A DNA stretch of 64,000 bases. Origin: Bathynomus jamesi. Taxonomy: Eukaryota > Arthropoda > Malacostraca > Isopoda > Cirolanidae. Shown here piece after piece: positions 1-11,306 of this stretch. The notes beneath the pieces were generated by a model. The model had not been told where the DNA came from and made no database searches. It saw only the letters and a list, made by a program, of their open reading frames with translations. The position numbers and the translations under genes are program-made. The stretch lies in contig JAJOZX010000087.1 of assembly GCA_023014485.1 (NCBI GenBank), positions 1,020,001 to 1,084,000 on the forward strand, given 5' to 3'. Each line of letters opens with the position of its first letter. The first letter of the stretch is position 1.

Positions 1-545
1 AACAAGCAAAAGTTTAGATTTTGTGGAACTCAGGTTATAGATTTATATTTTGAGAAATCACTTCACAATGTCAAGGTGACTGTATGGTGTGCCTTGGGTC
101 CAGGTTGCATCAGTGGCCCTTACTTCTTTGAAGATGAGGAAGGCAAACGCTGTTACAGTAACTAGTGTGATTGATACTTGAATATGCTTCAAACATTTCT
201 GTGGCCAGAATTACGTCGCCGACGCATAAGCGACACAGTCGTTTTCAAACAAAACGAAACCACAAGGCATACTGCAACAACTTTTATGGTCTGGTTGCAA
301 GAACACTTTCCCGGCCGTTGATCTCGCATAAGTGACTCTTTCTATGGCCACCTCCAGATTTTTTCTATGGGGCCTTAAGGACGAGGACCATAAGGACCTC
401 ATGGACCTTGACGACGAGGACCTTAACAACGAGGACCTTAACGAACTTAGGGACCTTAAGGACAAGGTGTTTAGATCTAAACCACAGACAACAGGGGATG
501 TAAAGAATGTCATTAGATGGAAAAATCCAAGGGCTAAACATTAAT
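1..545 (+). pseudogene. Mariner-like transposase fragment, C-terminal half
   Basis: Three-frame reading gives a decayed Tc1/mariner catalytic domain. VTVWCALGPGCISGPYFFED is encoded at about 76-135, a degraded version of the QDGAPPH region follows at about 240-300, then FFLWG near 360 and LKDKVF near 450. Stops and frame changes occur throughout, and the N-terminal DNA-binding domain lies outside the window or is lost. The FFLWG and LKDKVF motifs normally adjoin, but here about 90 bp of acidic repeat lies between them in frame. No TIR is visible on the right. It is a dead copy; the family assignment is good, the exact clade unknown. Confidence 0.75.
376..466 (+). repeat. Short GGACCTTAA-type minisatellite inside mariner remnant
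   Basis: Imperfect repeats of the type AAGGACGAGGACC and GAGGACCTTAACAAC run for about 90 bp. In the frame of FFLWG they encode Leu/Lys/Asp/Glu-rich sequence. The tract starts and ends with the codons for Leu-Lys-Asp, so it looks like local expansion of the LKD codons of the transposase. Confidence 0.7.
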
Positions 546-1135
546 TAAGTGGAAGATGCAGTCTTCGTCGTGGAACTCATTTGAGAATAAAACTTAGCTT
601 CATTTTAAACGCTATATTGTAACTTTTATTCATATACATAACTGAAAAAAAATTACAAAGCTTTAAAATGGTCAGTTTTTGGGAACACTTTTAGCGTATC
701 TCCCCCAAAAACTTTACCATTTTAAAGCTCTGTAATTTGTTTATAGTTCATTTATACTTAATATGAATAATATATAGAGTATATATTTAATCATCGATGC
801 AATCAAAGTTTAAGTGGAAGTATGAAGAGTTAAACCTCTTTTTACATAGAGCTTCCGCCCATACACCCATTACACCCATTCAGGTATGAGCAGCTCGCAG
901 CAGCATTGCCAAAAAAATAGAGGGTCAAAGTACTGACGAGGCCCTCGTATGTGGTTCATCACTATTGAAAGCAACAATGTTCTGTGTTAATCTTGTTCAA
1001 AAAACCTCCATATCCGTATTCACTTTATTGTAATTTTCATTAATTTGTATTGCAGATACCCCCAGTTATTATCAGTCCTGGTGCATGATTCTTCGGGAGC
1101 GAGATGCACCGCAAATTTGTGTTACCTCCCTAATA

Positions 1136-1136
<1 letters not shown>
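546..1136. other. AT-rich sequence with a small inverted repeat
   Basis: No gene seen. Positions about 655-735 hold an inverted repeat: TTACAAAGCTTTAAAATGGT on the left matches the complement of ACCATTTTAAAGCTCTGTAA on the right, with CCC-rich sequence near the centre. It could be a tiny hairpin element. The rest is unremarkable. Confidence 0.5.

Positions 1137-1172
<36 letters not shown>
1137..1172. repeat. (TA)n microsatellite
   Basis: Simple alternating TA run directly visible. Confidence 0.95.
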
Positions 1173-1175
<3 letters not shown>

Positions 1176-2905
1176 TGGATTAAATAGTTTATATGTAATT
1201 TACTATGAATAATATAAATATAAATTTCCTCATATATCACACGAAATGTTTTAAATAAATTCATTTATTTTTCGAGTATAGTAAAAAATAAACAGAACTT
1301 TATTTTGTTCATGTTTTGTTAAGATAAACACATAATTAGAACGTGTTAATTAACATTTTGGAAACTTTTGTTTTGAAACTATTTAAACGCGAGAGCGAAA
1401 GTAATTTCCCATAAAATGCGATGCTAGAAAATGCGTTTGCATTTCTGTACATTAAAAATCAGCGATATTCGCAGGAAATTTCTAAATTTCACTTAATGAG
1501 GCGAAAACAATAAGAATTTATAGTGTCGCATTGTTATAGGTGAAAATGAGTTTTTAAAATTTATGCTTGTAGCTCCGTTCTTAGCCGCGTTTTGTGATCA
1601 TATACATGAAGTTTATACGTGATCTGCGCTGGAAGAGTCACAGGCGCATATACATAAGCATTGTTGCTATACCTATTCGACGAAAGAGGTCTTTTAACGC
1701 GTGTATATTTGCATCGTATTTAAATAGTGGCAGTCTCGGTTCTGCTATTTCGTTAACATTTGTTGATTCCAGGTGGTGAAAGTTGAGGGACAGCCCTAAA
1801 TCCTATGTAAAGTGACGTTGCAGATACTGTAACAGCTTTTGTGTGACACATCTATAAGATGTTAGATCAAAGAAACTAATAAATAAACACCAATTACACT
1901 TGAAAGTAAACGTAAAGGACATTACACACGGTCTTCACGGTCATTAAGCCATAACGGCATATTTATTCTTTGTCTATTGCTGTTCCTTTCTTATCTGTAT
2001 GAAAGAAACGAAGGATTTAAAGAAGCAAAGCTTTCGTTTTGTTCTGTTATGCTTTACGCAGTCATTGACGGCAGTAAAAGGTTTCCTCATAAGAAAGAAG
2101 AGGCAATTCCTTACAGAATGGGTTCGCGCGGTCTCATTTATGCTAAAATTAAAGTTCCGTGAGTGACTTTCTTTCTTATCTGCAATTTCCTTCTTTCCTC
2201 TGTAATTTCTTTCCCGGTTTAGTTCTTTATTTACGCTTCCTTTGTTACCGATCTTTTTCACATTTTATATTAGCTTTTACTCCTTTTTATCTGCGTCTTT
2301 CTTTTATTATTTTCTTTAATTAATGTTATTTGTATAATGTACGCAAAGCGGACATCTTTTTCTATTTTTTTCTCTTTCTTGAGTTCTCCTTATATATATA
2401 TATATATATATATATAATTTCATTTGTAACATTTGGGTTTCTATGGAATATGAACCGCTATATATGGAATAATTATTCTACTCAATATTTCAATATACCC
2501 AACAATAACAGGATAAGTATGCCTCAGCCTCGCAATTAAGAAAGGATAAAGGAATGTGAAGCTGCCAGTACATTTTCCTAATAAGACAAGTGTCGTTGTT
2601 TATGCAGATTAAGGTCTTCATGAGCAACGCATAATCGTCAACGGAGAATATTAATAATAACAAAATGGGAAATGGCTATTTAAATTCAAGACATAAGTGA
2701 CATTACTTGTTGCAATTAACTTTGCATTCGTTAATTGCAAGAGCTTGTACTATTAAAAGTGTTAGGACGACGCTTTTGTACTGCCTTCATGTCGGTTATA
2801 AGCTGATATTTAGGGTGAATTATAGTGCTAAATATTTATAGTGGCAACTGTACTCTTTTATGTAGTTTTGTATACATCTAGTTGTATATACTTGAACAAT
2901 ATATA
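1173..2905. other. AT-rich intergenic sequence, no feature recognised
   Basis: Short open frames occur on both strands but have low-complexity or biased composition and no recognisable motif. A (TA)n run lies at about 2391-2415. I see no transposon end or RNA gene. Confidence 0.5.
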
Positions 2906-4519
2906 CACACAGTGGAACTCATAAGTATTCGTACAGAGAAATATTTCAGTTATATTCGTCCTTATCTTTTGTACCATGTATAGGAGTTATGAAAAGTTTA
3001 CCGTTCGTTTGGAAAAATTTTACAAATAAAAATTTTTAGTTCAACTTCAACATATAATATAAAACATCAAAGAATTTGAGGAAAATGAAAAAGTTTAAAT
3101 GTAAAAGTTTTCGTACATTTATTTACAAAATTATTAAATACTTTGTGAGTCCACTTTAGGCTTGAAGAATTAAATTTTTTTATCAATAGTTGGCTGTTTA
3201 TTGACTAGATACTGTTGGCAATTCTGAATTCTAGAATTTTCTGTGAATCTTCATGGAAGAAAGATGACTGTATCAGCCATTAGTAAAGAATCGGTCGTTG
3301 TCGTAAAGAGCTGTCTACAGATCTTAAGAGATCTGTTATTGCTGCACACGAGTCCGGAAAGAGTTATAGGAAGATAGTGAGTAAGAATTTTGAATTCCAC
3401 TTCCGACGGTTGCTGCAGCTATAAAGAAATGGGAAGGCCTCAGAACAATCAAACCTCTACCAAGATGTGGACGACCTTGCAAGATTTCCAAACGTACAGC
3501 TAGACTGATTGAAAGAATGGTTGCTGCGAATCCACGAGTGACTGCAGGTGATATTTGCCAAACATTAGGATTGTCTAAGACCGATGTCCATCCCGCTATT
3601 GTACGTCGAACATTGAGAAAGTATAGTCTGCAGAGAAGAGTTGCACGAAGAAAATCTCTGCTACTAAAAGCGTACAAAGAAGTTCGTTTAAGTCACTTTA
3701 AACTATGACAAGGATCATCAAAATGATAAAAATTTGCGTTCTGGAAGAAAATTCTCCGGACAGACGAGATCAAAACTGATTCGAGGAAAAATAAAAAACA
3801 CTCTTCCCACGGTTAAACAGGGTGGTGGTAGTTTTTCTTCTTTGGGAATGCTTTGTTGCTTCTGGTGCATGAAAGCTTGTTGTCATCAATGGGATCATGA
3901 ATTCGGAGAAATATCAGGAAATTTTAGAAGAAAATGTATTGCCTTCAGTTCGGGAGCTGCGAATGGGTTGCAATTGGGTACTGCAACAAGATAATGATCC
4001 AATACATAAAAGTAGGAGCACCATGAAATGGCTTCAAAAGAACTTCAAGCTTCTCGAGTGTCCCAGTAAAAGCCCAGATCTCAATTTAATTGAGAATTTA
4101 TGGTTTGATTTAAAAAAAGGTGTCCGCAAGAGAAATCCTTCAGTTTAAATGAATTGCAGCAATTTTATTTAGAAGAATGGGCAAAAATTTCTAGTGAGGG
4201 ATGTCGAAACCTTATAGATTTTTAAAACACCCAAAACGAATCACTGAAATCATTCAAGCAAAAGGTAGACATACAAAATATTAAATAATTTTGCAAGTAA
4301 ATGTACGAAAACTTTTGCATTTTAACCTTGTTTAATTTTCCTCAAATTCTTTGATGTTTTACATTATATGTTGAAGTTGAACTAATTTTTTTTTTATTTG
4401 TTAAATTTTTCCAAATGAACGGTAAACTTTTCATAACTGTCCTTTGCATGGTACAAAACGTAAGGACGAATATAACTGGAATATTTCTCTGTACGAATAG
4501 TTATGAGCGCCACTGTGTG
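2906..4519 (+). mobile_element. Tc1-like DNA transposon with long TIRs
   Basis: The left end CACACAGTGGAACTCATAAG and the complement of the right end, reading CAGTGGCGCTCATAACTATT, form the outer part of an inverted repeat. It extends inward about 225 bp (left about 2906-3135, right about 4290-4519) and includes a shared stretch around the words CATCAAAGAATTTGAGG. Both ends lie in TA/CA repeats, consistent with TA target duplication. The interior carries a broken Tc1 transposase on the same strand. The element is complete in outline but cannot code for an intact protein. Confidence 0.85.
3300..4224 (+). pseudogene. Tc1 transposase, frameshifted
   Basis: The N-terminal part reads, with frame changes, ESGKSYRKIVSKNFEF and then MVAANPRVTAGDICQTLGLS (from 3517), the paired-like helix-turn-helix of Tc1 transposases. 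The catalytic domain follows: the first Asp in FWKKILRTDEIKTD near 3740-3780, the second in QQDNDPIHKS near 3990, and the final Glu in SPDLNLIENLWFDL near 4070-4110. That is the Tc1 DDE order, with Glu as third residue where mariners have Asp. At least two frameshifts and several stops separate the blocks. The C-terminus probably ends near 4224. It is inactive. Confidence 0.8.
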
Positions 4520-4542
4520 TGTATATATATATATATATATAT

Positions 4543-4587
<45 letters not shown>

Positions 4588-4697
4588 CACACATATATAT
4601 ACTGTGTGTGTAGTATATATATATATATGTGTGTGTGTGTGTATATGTATATACATACACATTGTGTGTGTGTATATATATATATATATATACACAC
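4519..4697. repeat. Compound (TA)n/(CA)n/(TG)n microsatellite
   Basis: Alternating blocks of TA, CA and TG repeats, partly self-complementary, abut the right end of the Tc1 element. All open frames here are low-complexity Tyr-Ile/Thr-His artefacts. Confidence 0.95.
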
Positions 4698-4699
4698 AT

Positions 4700-5507
4700 T
4701 TTTAATCCAGTATACTTGCATAAGGTCGAACGTCGACATTATGAAATTCGATTTTGTTCATGTAATGCTTTTGGATGATTCCATAATTTCTAAATCTTTA
4801 TTACTAACGCTGCTCAAAAAGATTGTAAAATATGACCGTAAAATTGGACGATTGTGGTCATGTTAAAGAGAGAAATTGTACTGTCCCGTTTGCCAAAGTA
4901 AGCATAATTATATATTATATTCAGTTACATGATGGTCTTAATAAGAACTTAAACCAGATGATGAGGACAACAGTATTGTCATTTTAAATAAAACTATTTG
5001 TGTAAATGAAATTATTGCCTCCTGTAAGTGACTTCATGAAATTTATTAATATCAAAGCTTACTCTTTTACTATAACTTTGAGGTAGAAATATTTGAATTA
5101 AATAGATTTTTACGTATATACTGAAATTTAGAAACATTGCTGATGAAATGACTCGGATTTCAAGATGTATGTGTTGTGATCAGGCTCCTGAATAACATTT
5201 GGTCAAGCAAAGATTCACAAACACCATGTCCCACATATATATGTCAAAGATTCTTATCGTTTGGTTCAGGAAAACACATCTCTAAAATTCAACTCTTGTG
5301 TTATGACCAATTTCGATGTGATATCACTCTTTACTAACATTTCTCTGAATGAATCAGTTGTTGTTTACTTAATTAAACTCATTACATGAGAGGTCTTCGC
5401 CTGTTTCTGATTTTAACAGCCCCGAGGCGAAAAATATTTTGAAACTAACCATACGATATGATTTACTGTTTAGTTAATAATGGCTACTGCATACATATAT
5501 ATATATA
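4700..5507. other. No feature recognised
   Basis: AT-rich sequence between the Tc1 element and the next mariner. A short stretch near 5230-5400 has codon-like texture but contains stops and no family I know. Confidence 0.4.
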
Positions 5508-6694
5508 CAGGGTGGCGCAAAAGTCAGGAACCATAGGCACATTTTAATAATCTGTGTTTTAATGTGTTTTGTTCTTTTTAGATTTGTTGTTGAACCTATG
5601 GCACAGAAATTGACAATAGATGAACGGGTGGAAATAGTTTTAATGTGTGCAAGGCGTGGTAGCACACACCGATCAGTTGCTACTGCTTTTAATGACAAAC
5701 ACCCTGAGAGGCCGCCAGTTGTTCAGGCATCAGTTGGAAAACTGTTCACTCTCTTCAAAGAAACGGGAAGTGTTCATGATCGACCGCGTAGTGGCCGGCC
5801 AAAAAGTTCAACCGATGCAGCAACATCACTAACAGTACTCAATCACCTCGAAAACAACCCACGTAAATCCTTAAGAAAGTTATCCCGGGAAACGTGTCTC
5901 CAGAAGATCCATTCAACGAATTCTTACAACAAATCGTTTCCACCCCTACAAAGTCCAACTCGTTCAGGAACTGCACGGTGACGACACAGACCGCCGTTTA
6001 GAGTTCTGCCAGTGGTTTCTACAACATCGACAGCTTCAACGAAGGATCATGTTCAGCGACGAAGCGATATTTCACCTCAGCGGTCGTGTCAATAGGCATA
6101 ATGCACGCTAGTGGGCCAATGAGAACCCCCATTGGATGGAGGAAGGACATGTGCAATTTTATCCACGAATTATGGTGCGGGCTATGCTTTGGGGGGATCG
6201 GTTAATTGGTCCGTACTTTTTCGACGCCAATGTAACAGGTGAAACATATCTGCATATGCTGCAAACATTTCTAATGCCCATACTGGATGACATTCCATTG
6301 GCAGAACGTGCGGAGATGCGGTTTCAGCAGGATGGTGCACCACCACATTTCGCAACCATCGTCCGGAGCTCTTCAGATGAAACATTCCCAAGCAAGTGGA
6401 TCGGACAGCGAGGGCCCGTCGAATGGCCACCTAGGTCTCCAGACCTCACGCCTCTTGACTTTTTCTTGTGGGGGCATCTCAAGTCGGTAGTCTATGCTGA
6501 TCGACCCAGAACCATACGTTCTCTAAAGGATAAAATCCCATCTGAGTGTGCCAAAATCAGTACCAATGTGTTAAGGAATGTTCAAACATCATGCATTCAA
6601 CGCGTCAGAAAGTGTCTCTAAGTGGAAGGTCACCAATTCGAACATTTATTAAATTTAATAAAATGTGCCTATGGTTCCTGACTTTTGCGCCACC

Positions 6695-6697
<3 letters not shown>
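5508..6697 (+). mobile_element. Mariner-like element, DD41D spacing, complete ends
   Basis: Both ends begin CAGGGTGGCGCAAAAGTCAG in inverted orientation. The TIRs are about 43 bp and nearly identical (5508-5550 and 6655-6697). TA dinucleotides flank each end and (TA)n runs lie on both sides. The single gene inside is on the + strand. The near-perfect TIRs suggest fairly recent insertion, although the gene is already damaged. Confidence 0.92.
5598..6621 (+). pseudogene. Mariner-like transposase with one frameshift and one stop
   Basis: The frame from 5598 starts MAQKLTIDERVEIVLMCARR, a helix-turn-helix region with the typical GSVHDRPRSGRPKSS linker. A frame change near 5890-5900 moves to the frame containing IMFSDEAIFHLSGR; the first catalytic Asp codon is at 6058. 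An in-frame TAG follows at about 6109. The rest, from 6136, is open to 6621 and holds FQQDGAPPHF (second Asp) and SPDLTPLDFFLWG. I count 41 residues between the second Asp and the Asp of PLDFF, the spacing reported for rosa/DD41D mariner relatives. Only two lesions separate it from an open frame. Confidence 0.88.
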
Positions 6698-6759
<62 letters not shown>

Positions 6760-6760
6760 C
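6697..6760. repeat. (TA)n microsatellite
   Basis: Long TA run beginning directly at the TA duplication of the mariner. Confidence 0.95.
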
Positions 6761-7392
6761 TACAGAAACACTTCACATATTTTCGATCTTCAACAATTTC
6801 TGCAGCGATTTCTACCTTCACAATGGACCCATTGTTCTGTCGACATATGGCCGCGACCAAGATGACGTCACATCGCGAGACTCCTTCGAAGTTTTACCAC
6901 TCTGCTGTGAACGTCACACCTCGTCTCCTTCCTTGAAGAAAGTCCTCAGTGACAGTGACAGTGACACGTTAGAACTCATCATGTAATTACCGACGTTGTA
7001 ACGGACTGCATTGGTCTGGTATCATTCATGTAATTTTATATACAAACTCTAATTTCCTCGCGTGTTATAAGCGCACATTTATAACAACTTCAACTCGAGT
7101 TTCATTCATTCTGTGAACTTGCATTCAACTATTCAACTTGCATTTAAGTAACCGTAACGTTTCTTTGTCACACTTAAATCTCATAACCGCTGTAAAACCT
7201 TTCTCTTTTGTTTTGTTAAATAAATGAAAACTCAACGAAGCCTTTTATCACCTTTATTATTGATAACACCAGTACACATTTGAAAACTTGTCGATCGATT
7301 TTTACAAACTAGTTGGTGATTCTATATAATTTGAGTGCGCTGATCTAAAAAATATAGTTAGTTTCTCCCTATCACGTATGGTTTTCTTACTA
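6761..7392. other. Unassigned sequence with a short open frame
   Basis: A + frame at about 6770-6986 encodes RDQDDVTSRDSFEVLPLCCE and an SDSDSDT tail. I do not recognise it, and part of it reads through the microsatellite. At about 7200-7230 there is an AATAAA after a T-rich tract. An old LTR or 3' end is possible but unproven. Confidence 0.3.
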
Positions 7393-7634
7393 CAGGGTGT
7401 GTCATAAATCCCCCATTTATCCCCAAATGTGAACCATCTTATCGAGACCAACATTGGATTGCACATGCTAAACCATAAATTTTGTTGTTATAGACTACAG
7501 TAACGCTTACATAATAATGTAGGGTAAATAAGTTATATATAACAACCAGTCCTGTTCCCAGCAAAATACTCTCTCCCCTCCCATCAATGGGTGGTTAACA
7601 TTTGGGGACAGATGAGGTATTACAACACCCCTTG
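7393..7634. mobile_element. TA-flanked MITE, 242 bp
   Basis: The left end CAGGGTGTGTCATAAATCCC and the complement of the right end, CAAGGGGTGTTGTAATACCT, form imperfect TIRs of about 37 bp that run into a shared CCCCAAATG. TA lies directly outside each end (7391-7392 and 7635-7636). It has no coding capacity. TIR style and TA duplication fit a Tc1/mariner-type MITE. Confidence 0.75.
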
Positions 7635-7771
7635 TAGCACGAAATCTTTAGGTGATAGAGTTAAACCTAATTAAAGCAGAATTAAATAGCTCCTAGCTCT
7701 TGGACAAGCATATTGCTTGTTTATGAAAGAATAAAAAAATAACTGAAAGAAACAAAATATATTTACCTTCT

Positions 7772-8404
7772 TTACCAAGCGAAGTATGTTTCGGATGCCA
7801 ATAAATTGTTCTCCTGCAATTTAGACCCCAAAAGTTCTGCAGAGTCCTTAGACAGATTCAAATCCCTGACTAAGTCATTTAGTTCGGCTTGGGTTAATGG
7901 TTTAGGATCTCGGTCAGCTGTTGGCTGTTCATAAACATCATCATTGTCTGGATTTGGAGCTGAATCAGAATCTGAATTGTATTGATCCAGACTCTCGGGT
8001 GGACGTGGAATAGGAACTTCTGGACCATGGGGTACCGGCCTTATTGCAGATGGAAGACTTGGGTATTGAAGGCTATCTTTATTCTTTGCATTATAACCTT
8101 TAACATTGCAAGAACAGAAGTAGCAGTCGTCGGTATGATTTCTAGGCTCGCGCCATACCATAGGGATCCCAAATGGCAAACTTTTCTTTTTACCTTTGCT
8201 CCAATTCCTTAGTGCCGCAACACACGTAAGACAAACCTTGTGTGGAGCCCAACTTTTGTCTTGATCTCCTAATTTAATTCCAAAATAAGCATGATAAGCT
8301 CTCTTAATGAAGGTCGTTACATTTGTCCTTTGTTTTACAACAACATACCGACTACAAATATAACAAAATATGTCTGGACTATGGGTACATCCTCTAGAAG
8401 CCAT
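7772..8404 (-). CDS. Unclassified transposon-associated protein, N-terminal part (possible first exon)
   Basis: The minus-strand frame starts MASRGCTHSPDIFCYICSRY at 8404 and runs 210 residues. Cys pairs (CYIC near residue 15, CLTC near 60, CYFCSC near 95) suggest zinc binding. Proline-rich sequence follows, then an acidic DSDSAPNPDNDD stretch and the segment AELNDLVRDLNLSKDSAELL. A homologous start and middle occur on the opposite strand at 9151 onward, so this is one of two copies of a family I recall as multicopy in arthropods and of unknown function. The frame stops where the other copy continues. The last codons read TTG|GTAAAG, a good splice donor, so this may be exon 1. No second exon is visible to the left. 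Confidence 0.6.
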   Translation of the reverse strand: MASRGCTHSPDIFCYICSRYVVVKQRTNVTTFIKRAYHAYFGIKLGDQDKSWAPHKVCLTCVAALRNWSKGKKKSLPFGIPMVWREPRNHTDDCYFCSCNVKGYNAKNKDSLQYPSLPSAIRPVPHGPEVPIPRPPESLDQYNSDSDSAPNPDNDDVYEQPTADRDPKPLTQAELNDLVRDLNLSKDSAELLGSKLQENNLLASETYFAW

Positions 8405-8640
8405 TATTAAAATTTTAAAGACGTAATGTTAGAATTATCTATCTAAAAAATATGAAAAAACGAAATTAATTAAAGATAAAAAAGGTAAAAAATTACAAAA
8501 CGCCCCAAAATTGTTTTGCTAATAACTTTAAAACTGTGGGTGATAGAAAAAAACTGGTAGCATTTTTTAATTCAGCGCAGCGAACTGCTTCAGAATCACA
8601 ACTCAAAATAAAGAAATCGATTTCATGCAGACCGGTGATA
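8405..8640. other. Spacer between two head-to-head copies
   Basis: AT-rich sequence upstream of the minus-strand frame. A phrase near 8519-8550 (AATAACTTTAAAACTGTGGG) looks like repeat-derived sequence, but I cannot assign it. It may contain the 5' end of the left copy. Confidence 0.35.
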
Positions 8641-9150
8641 ACACACAGGCAACAAAGATTTTGTTACAGAAGACCAAATAGGTGCTCCTAGCTAATTTCG
8701 GTATGCTGATTTCAAATCTATAATTAGATTTTTTCTATCACGTCTAGATTTTGTGTAAAATGCAAATCACTTTTAGTAAAATTTTCTACCACGTCCAGAT
8801 TTTGGTTTTAATCGGCTTAATGCCAGTAATATGAAACTGCTTTTCAAGGTTAAAGCAATTTTTTTTGCCAACTATATACAAAATTCGAACAATTTAATAA
8901 ATAAAAATTTATCCCGAGTGGCAAACACTGAGTCAAGAGCATAGTAACGGCAACGGCCCAACGGTCAGTCGCTACGTGACAGTCAAGCAGAACGGTTGTT
9001 GAAGTTCTCTGCTGATGAGCAGTGACAGGTTGTGGTGACTTGGTGTTGTTTTTATAGCATTTGTTTTGTACTACGGTGTGTATTTCTTTTATTTTGCACA
9101 TCGTAATAATTACTTTCTACGTTTTTCAGATATTGTATGGTAATTCAAAA

Positions 9151-10829
9151 TGGCATCAAATAGACGTGCTTGTGTAAATCACCCAGACAACTTCTGCTTT
9201 GTCTGTGGACAATATACACCTAAGCCACAACGTAGAAACATAACAAAACAAAGATTAAACTTGCTACAAGTGTTATTTTGACTGTAAGTTAGGAGACCAA
9301 CAGAGGGACTGGGCACCACATATTTGCTGTGCACAGTGCAATGCAATGTTAATAGCTTGGATGAATGGTAAAAGAAAGCTATGCCGTTCTCAGTCCCATG
9401 GTTTGGCGTGAGCCGAAAAATCACTTCAATGATTGTTATTTTTGTTTGACAAGATTGCTGGTTTCACAAAGAAAAACAAATCAAAGATCACGTACCCAAA
9501 CTGCGAATCAGCAATGAAACCAGTACCACATGATGAAACAAATCCACCACCAGTTCCACCAGCAACGATAACAGACAGCAGTTCATCTGAAGATTCTGCT
9601 AGTGATATAGAAACAGGGAAAGATGGCATATATGTTCCAGATGCAAATATTTCCCCACATTTGTTAAGTCAAGCGGAGTTAAATGACTTAGTGCGCGATT
9701 TGGAATTACCAAAAGAAAAGGCAGAGTTGCTTGGTTCAAGACTTCAAGAATTTAATCTTCTCCAACCAAACACCAAAGTTTCCCATTTCCGCCATCGCCA
9801 TTTGCAGTTTTCATCATTTTACTTACAGGAAGAAAACGTTTGTTTCTGCCACGATATCAGTGGTCTGATGCAAGGGATTGGCTGTCGCTATGATCCAAAA
9901 GAATGGAGACTGTTCATTGACTCTAGTAAAGCTAGCCTTAAAGCTGTATTACTGCACAACGGCAATGAAAAACCTTCAATACCTGTAGCACATGCCACTG
10001 GCCTTAATGAGACTTATGAATCGATGAAACTGCTGCTAAGACTCATCAAATATAAGGACCACACATGGAATATTTGTGGCGACCTTAAAGTTGTATCATT
10101 ACTTCTTGGGTTACAGTTGGGCTACACAAAGCATATGTGCTTTTGTGTCTATGGAACAGCAGAGATGACAAGAACCACTACAAAAAACATGATTGGCCAT
10201 CTAGAACTGAACATGTTGTTGGTAAATACAATGTGAAACACCCAGCACTTATTGACCCTCAGAAAGTACATCTTCCACCACTTCACATTAAACTTGGCCT
10301 TATGAAAAATTTCGTGAAGGGTATGGATCATCAAGGTAGTGGTTTCCAATATTTAAAGGATAAATTCAAAGGAATATTGACAGATGCTAAGCTAGAAGCT
10401 GGAGTTTTCACTGGACCACAGATCCGCAGTGTCATCCACGACTCATCGTTTCCATCTAACCTAAATGAGAATGAACTAGGAGCATGGACATCTTTCGTTG
10501 AAGTTGTCAAAAATTTTCTTGGAAACCACAAAGCTGAAAACCACCGTAAACTCGTAGAAAACATGCTTAAATCTTATGAAATAATGGGATGCAGAATGTC
10601 TTTGAAAATTCATTTTTTACATTCTCATCTTGACTTCTTCCCGGCCAACCTTGGGGCTGTAAGTGACGAGCATGGTGAGCGCTTCCACCAACAGATCTCA
10701 GTTATGGAAAACAGATACCAAGGTAATTTCAACCCAAATATGATGGGAGATTATTGTTGGTTCCTGCAGAAGGAGAGCTCGTCATCCTACAAGCGACAAA
10801 GGAAGAGGACACACCAAAGTTTCACTTAA
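9151..10829 (+). pseudogene. Transposase-like protein of an unclassified family, frameshifted
   Basis: The start MASNRRACVNHPDNFCFVCG (9151) is homologous to the minus-strand copy and is preceded by a plausible splice acceptor, TTTCTACGTTTTTCAG. Stops follow near 9278-9430; the frame is then open from 9433 to 10236 and, after a shift near 10140-10230, from 10137 to 10829. Candidate RNase H-fold acidic residues are Asp in LFIDSSKASLKAVLLHNG (codon 9919), Asp in ICGDLKVVSLLLG (codon 10081) and Glu in SDEHGERFHQ (codon 10677). A CFLC pair lies just after the second Asp, in the second frame. The acidic residues are my inference from position and context. It is not Tc1/mariner and I cannot place it in a superfamily. 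Confidence 0.65.
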
Positions 10830-11075
10830 GAACAGGAATTTGCCTTTCAGTAGTAACAACAAAATACTAACGCGCTTTGGGTGGATGGTTGGGCGCAGGG
10901 GTGGTAACTCCGCCAGCGGAATTCCGCTGTCTGTCTTAAGCCAGAATAAAGGAGGAAAGACATCCCTGTTCACTAATTATTTAAGTATGCTTAACATAAA
11001 ACGTGGCACGGAAAAGTAGCTTAGACGGCTTTCGTAATAGAAGCGGGTGAGAAAAAAAATGAAAAATAGGGGTTT
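10830..11075. other. 3' flank of the unclassified transposon gene
   Basis: This contains a short GC-richer stretch (about 10870-10960, GGTGGTAACTCCGCCAGCGG) unlike its surroundings, possibly a small insertion. No gene seen. Confidence 0.35.
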
Positions 11076-11306
11076 TCGGTTACACAAAATCTGGACGTGA
11101 TAGAGAAATTTTGATATCAGATCTGAAATCAGCATCAGCGCTTTAGTAGGAATCAGTAGTTCACGTGTCTGTAACAAAAAAAAAGTTGAAATTTGTTGCC
11201 TAGTGTAATCAATTAACGTGATCTGAAAAGATCTGGTGACCTTAAGACTAACAATCATTAACTTAAATAACATTATTATAGTGCAACGCTAAAACTATAT
11301 ATATAT

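Larger units (their letters stand above)
8641..11205 (+). mobile_element. Unclassified DNA transposon with ~120-bp TIRs
   Basis: Positions about 8641-8765 match the reverse complement of about 11076-11205. Shared words in the same order are GGCAACAAA, TTTTGTTACAGA, TGCTGATTTCA and TTCTATCACGTC, then AGATTTTGTGTA. A second copy of the TTTTCTACCACGTCCAGATT motif sits at about 8780-8803, so the left end has a subterminal repeat. Between the TIRs lies one gene on the + strand, broken by frameshifts. I could not fix the outermost bases or a target duplication. The gene plus inverted ends is what identifies it as a cut-and-paste element. Confidence 0.6.

Noticed and set aside
4394..4866. Open frames rich in Tyr-Ile and Thr-His on both strands (also near 6685, 26430, 27264, 35074, 39154, 40092, 61794)
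   Set aside because: They are translations of (TA)n/(CA)n microsatellites, open on both strands and without any motif.
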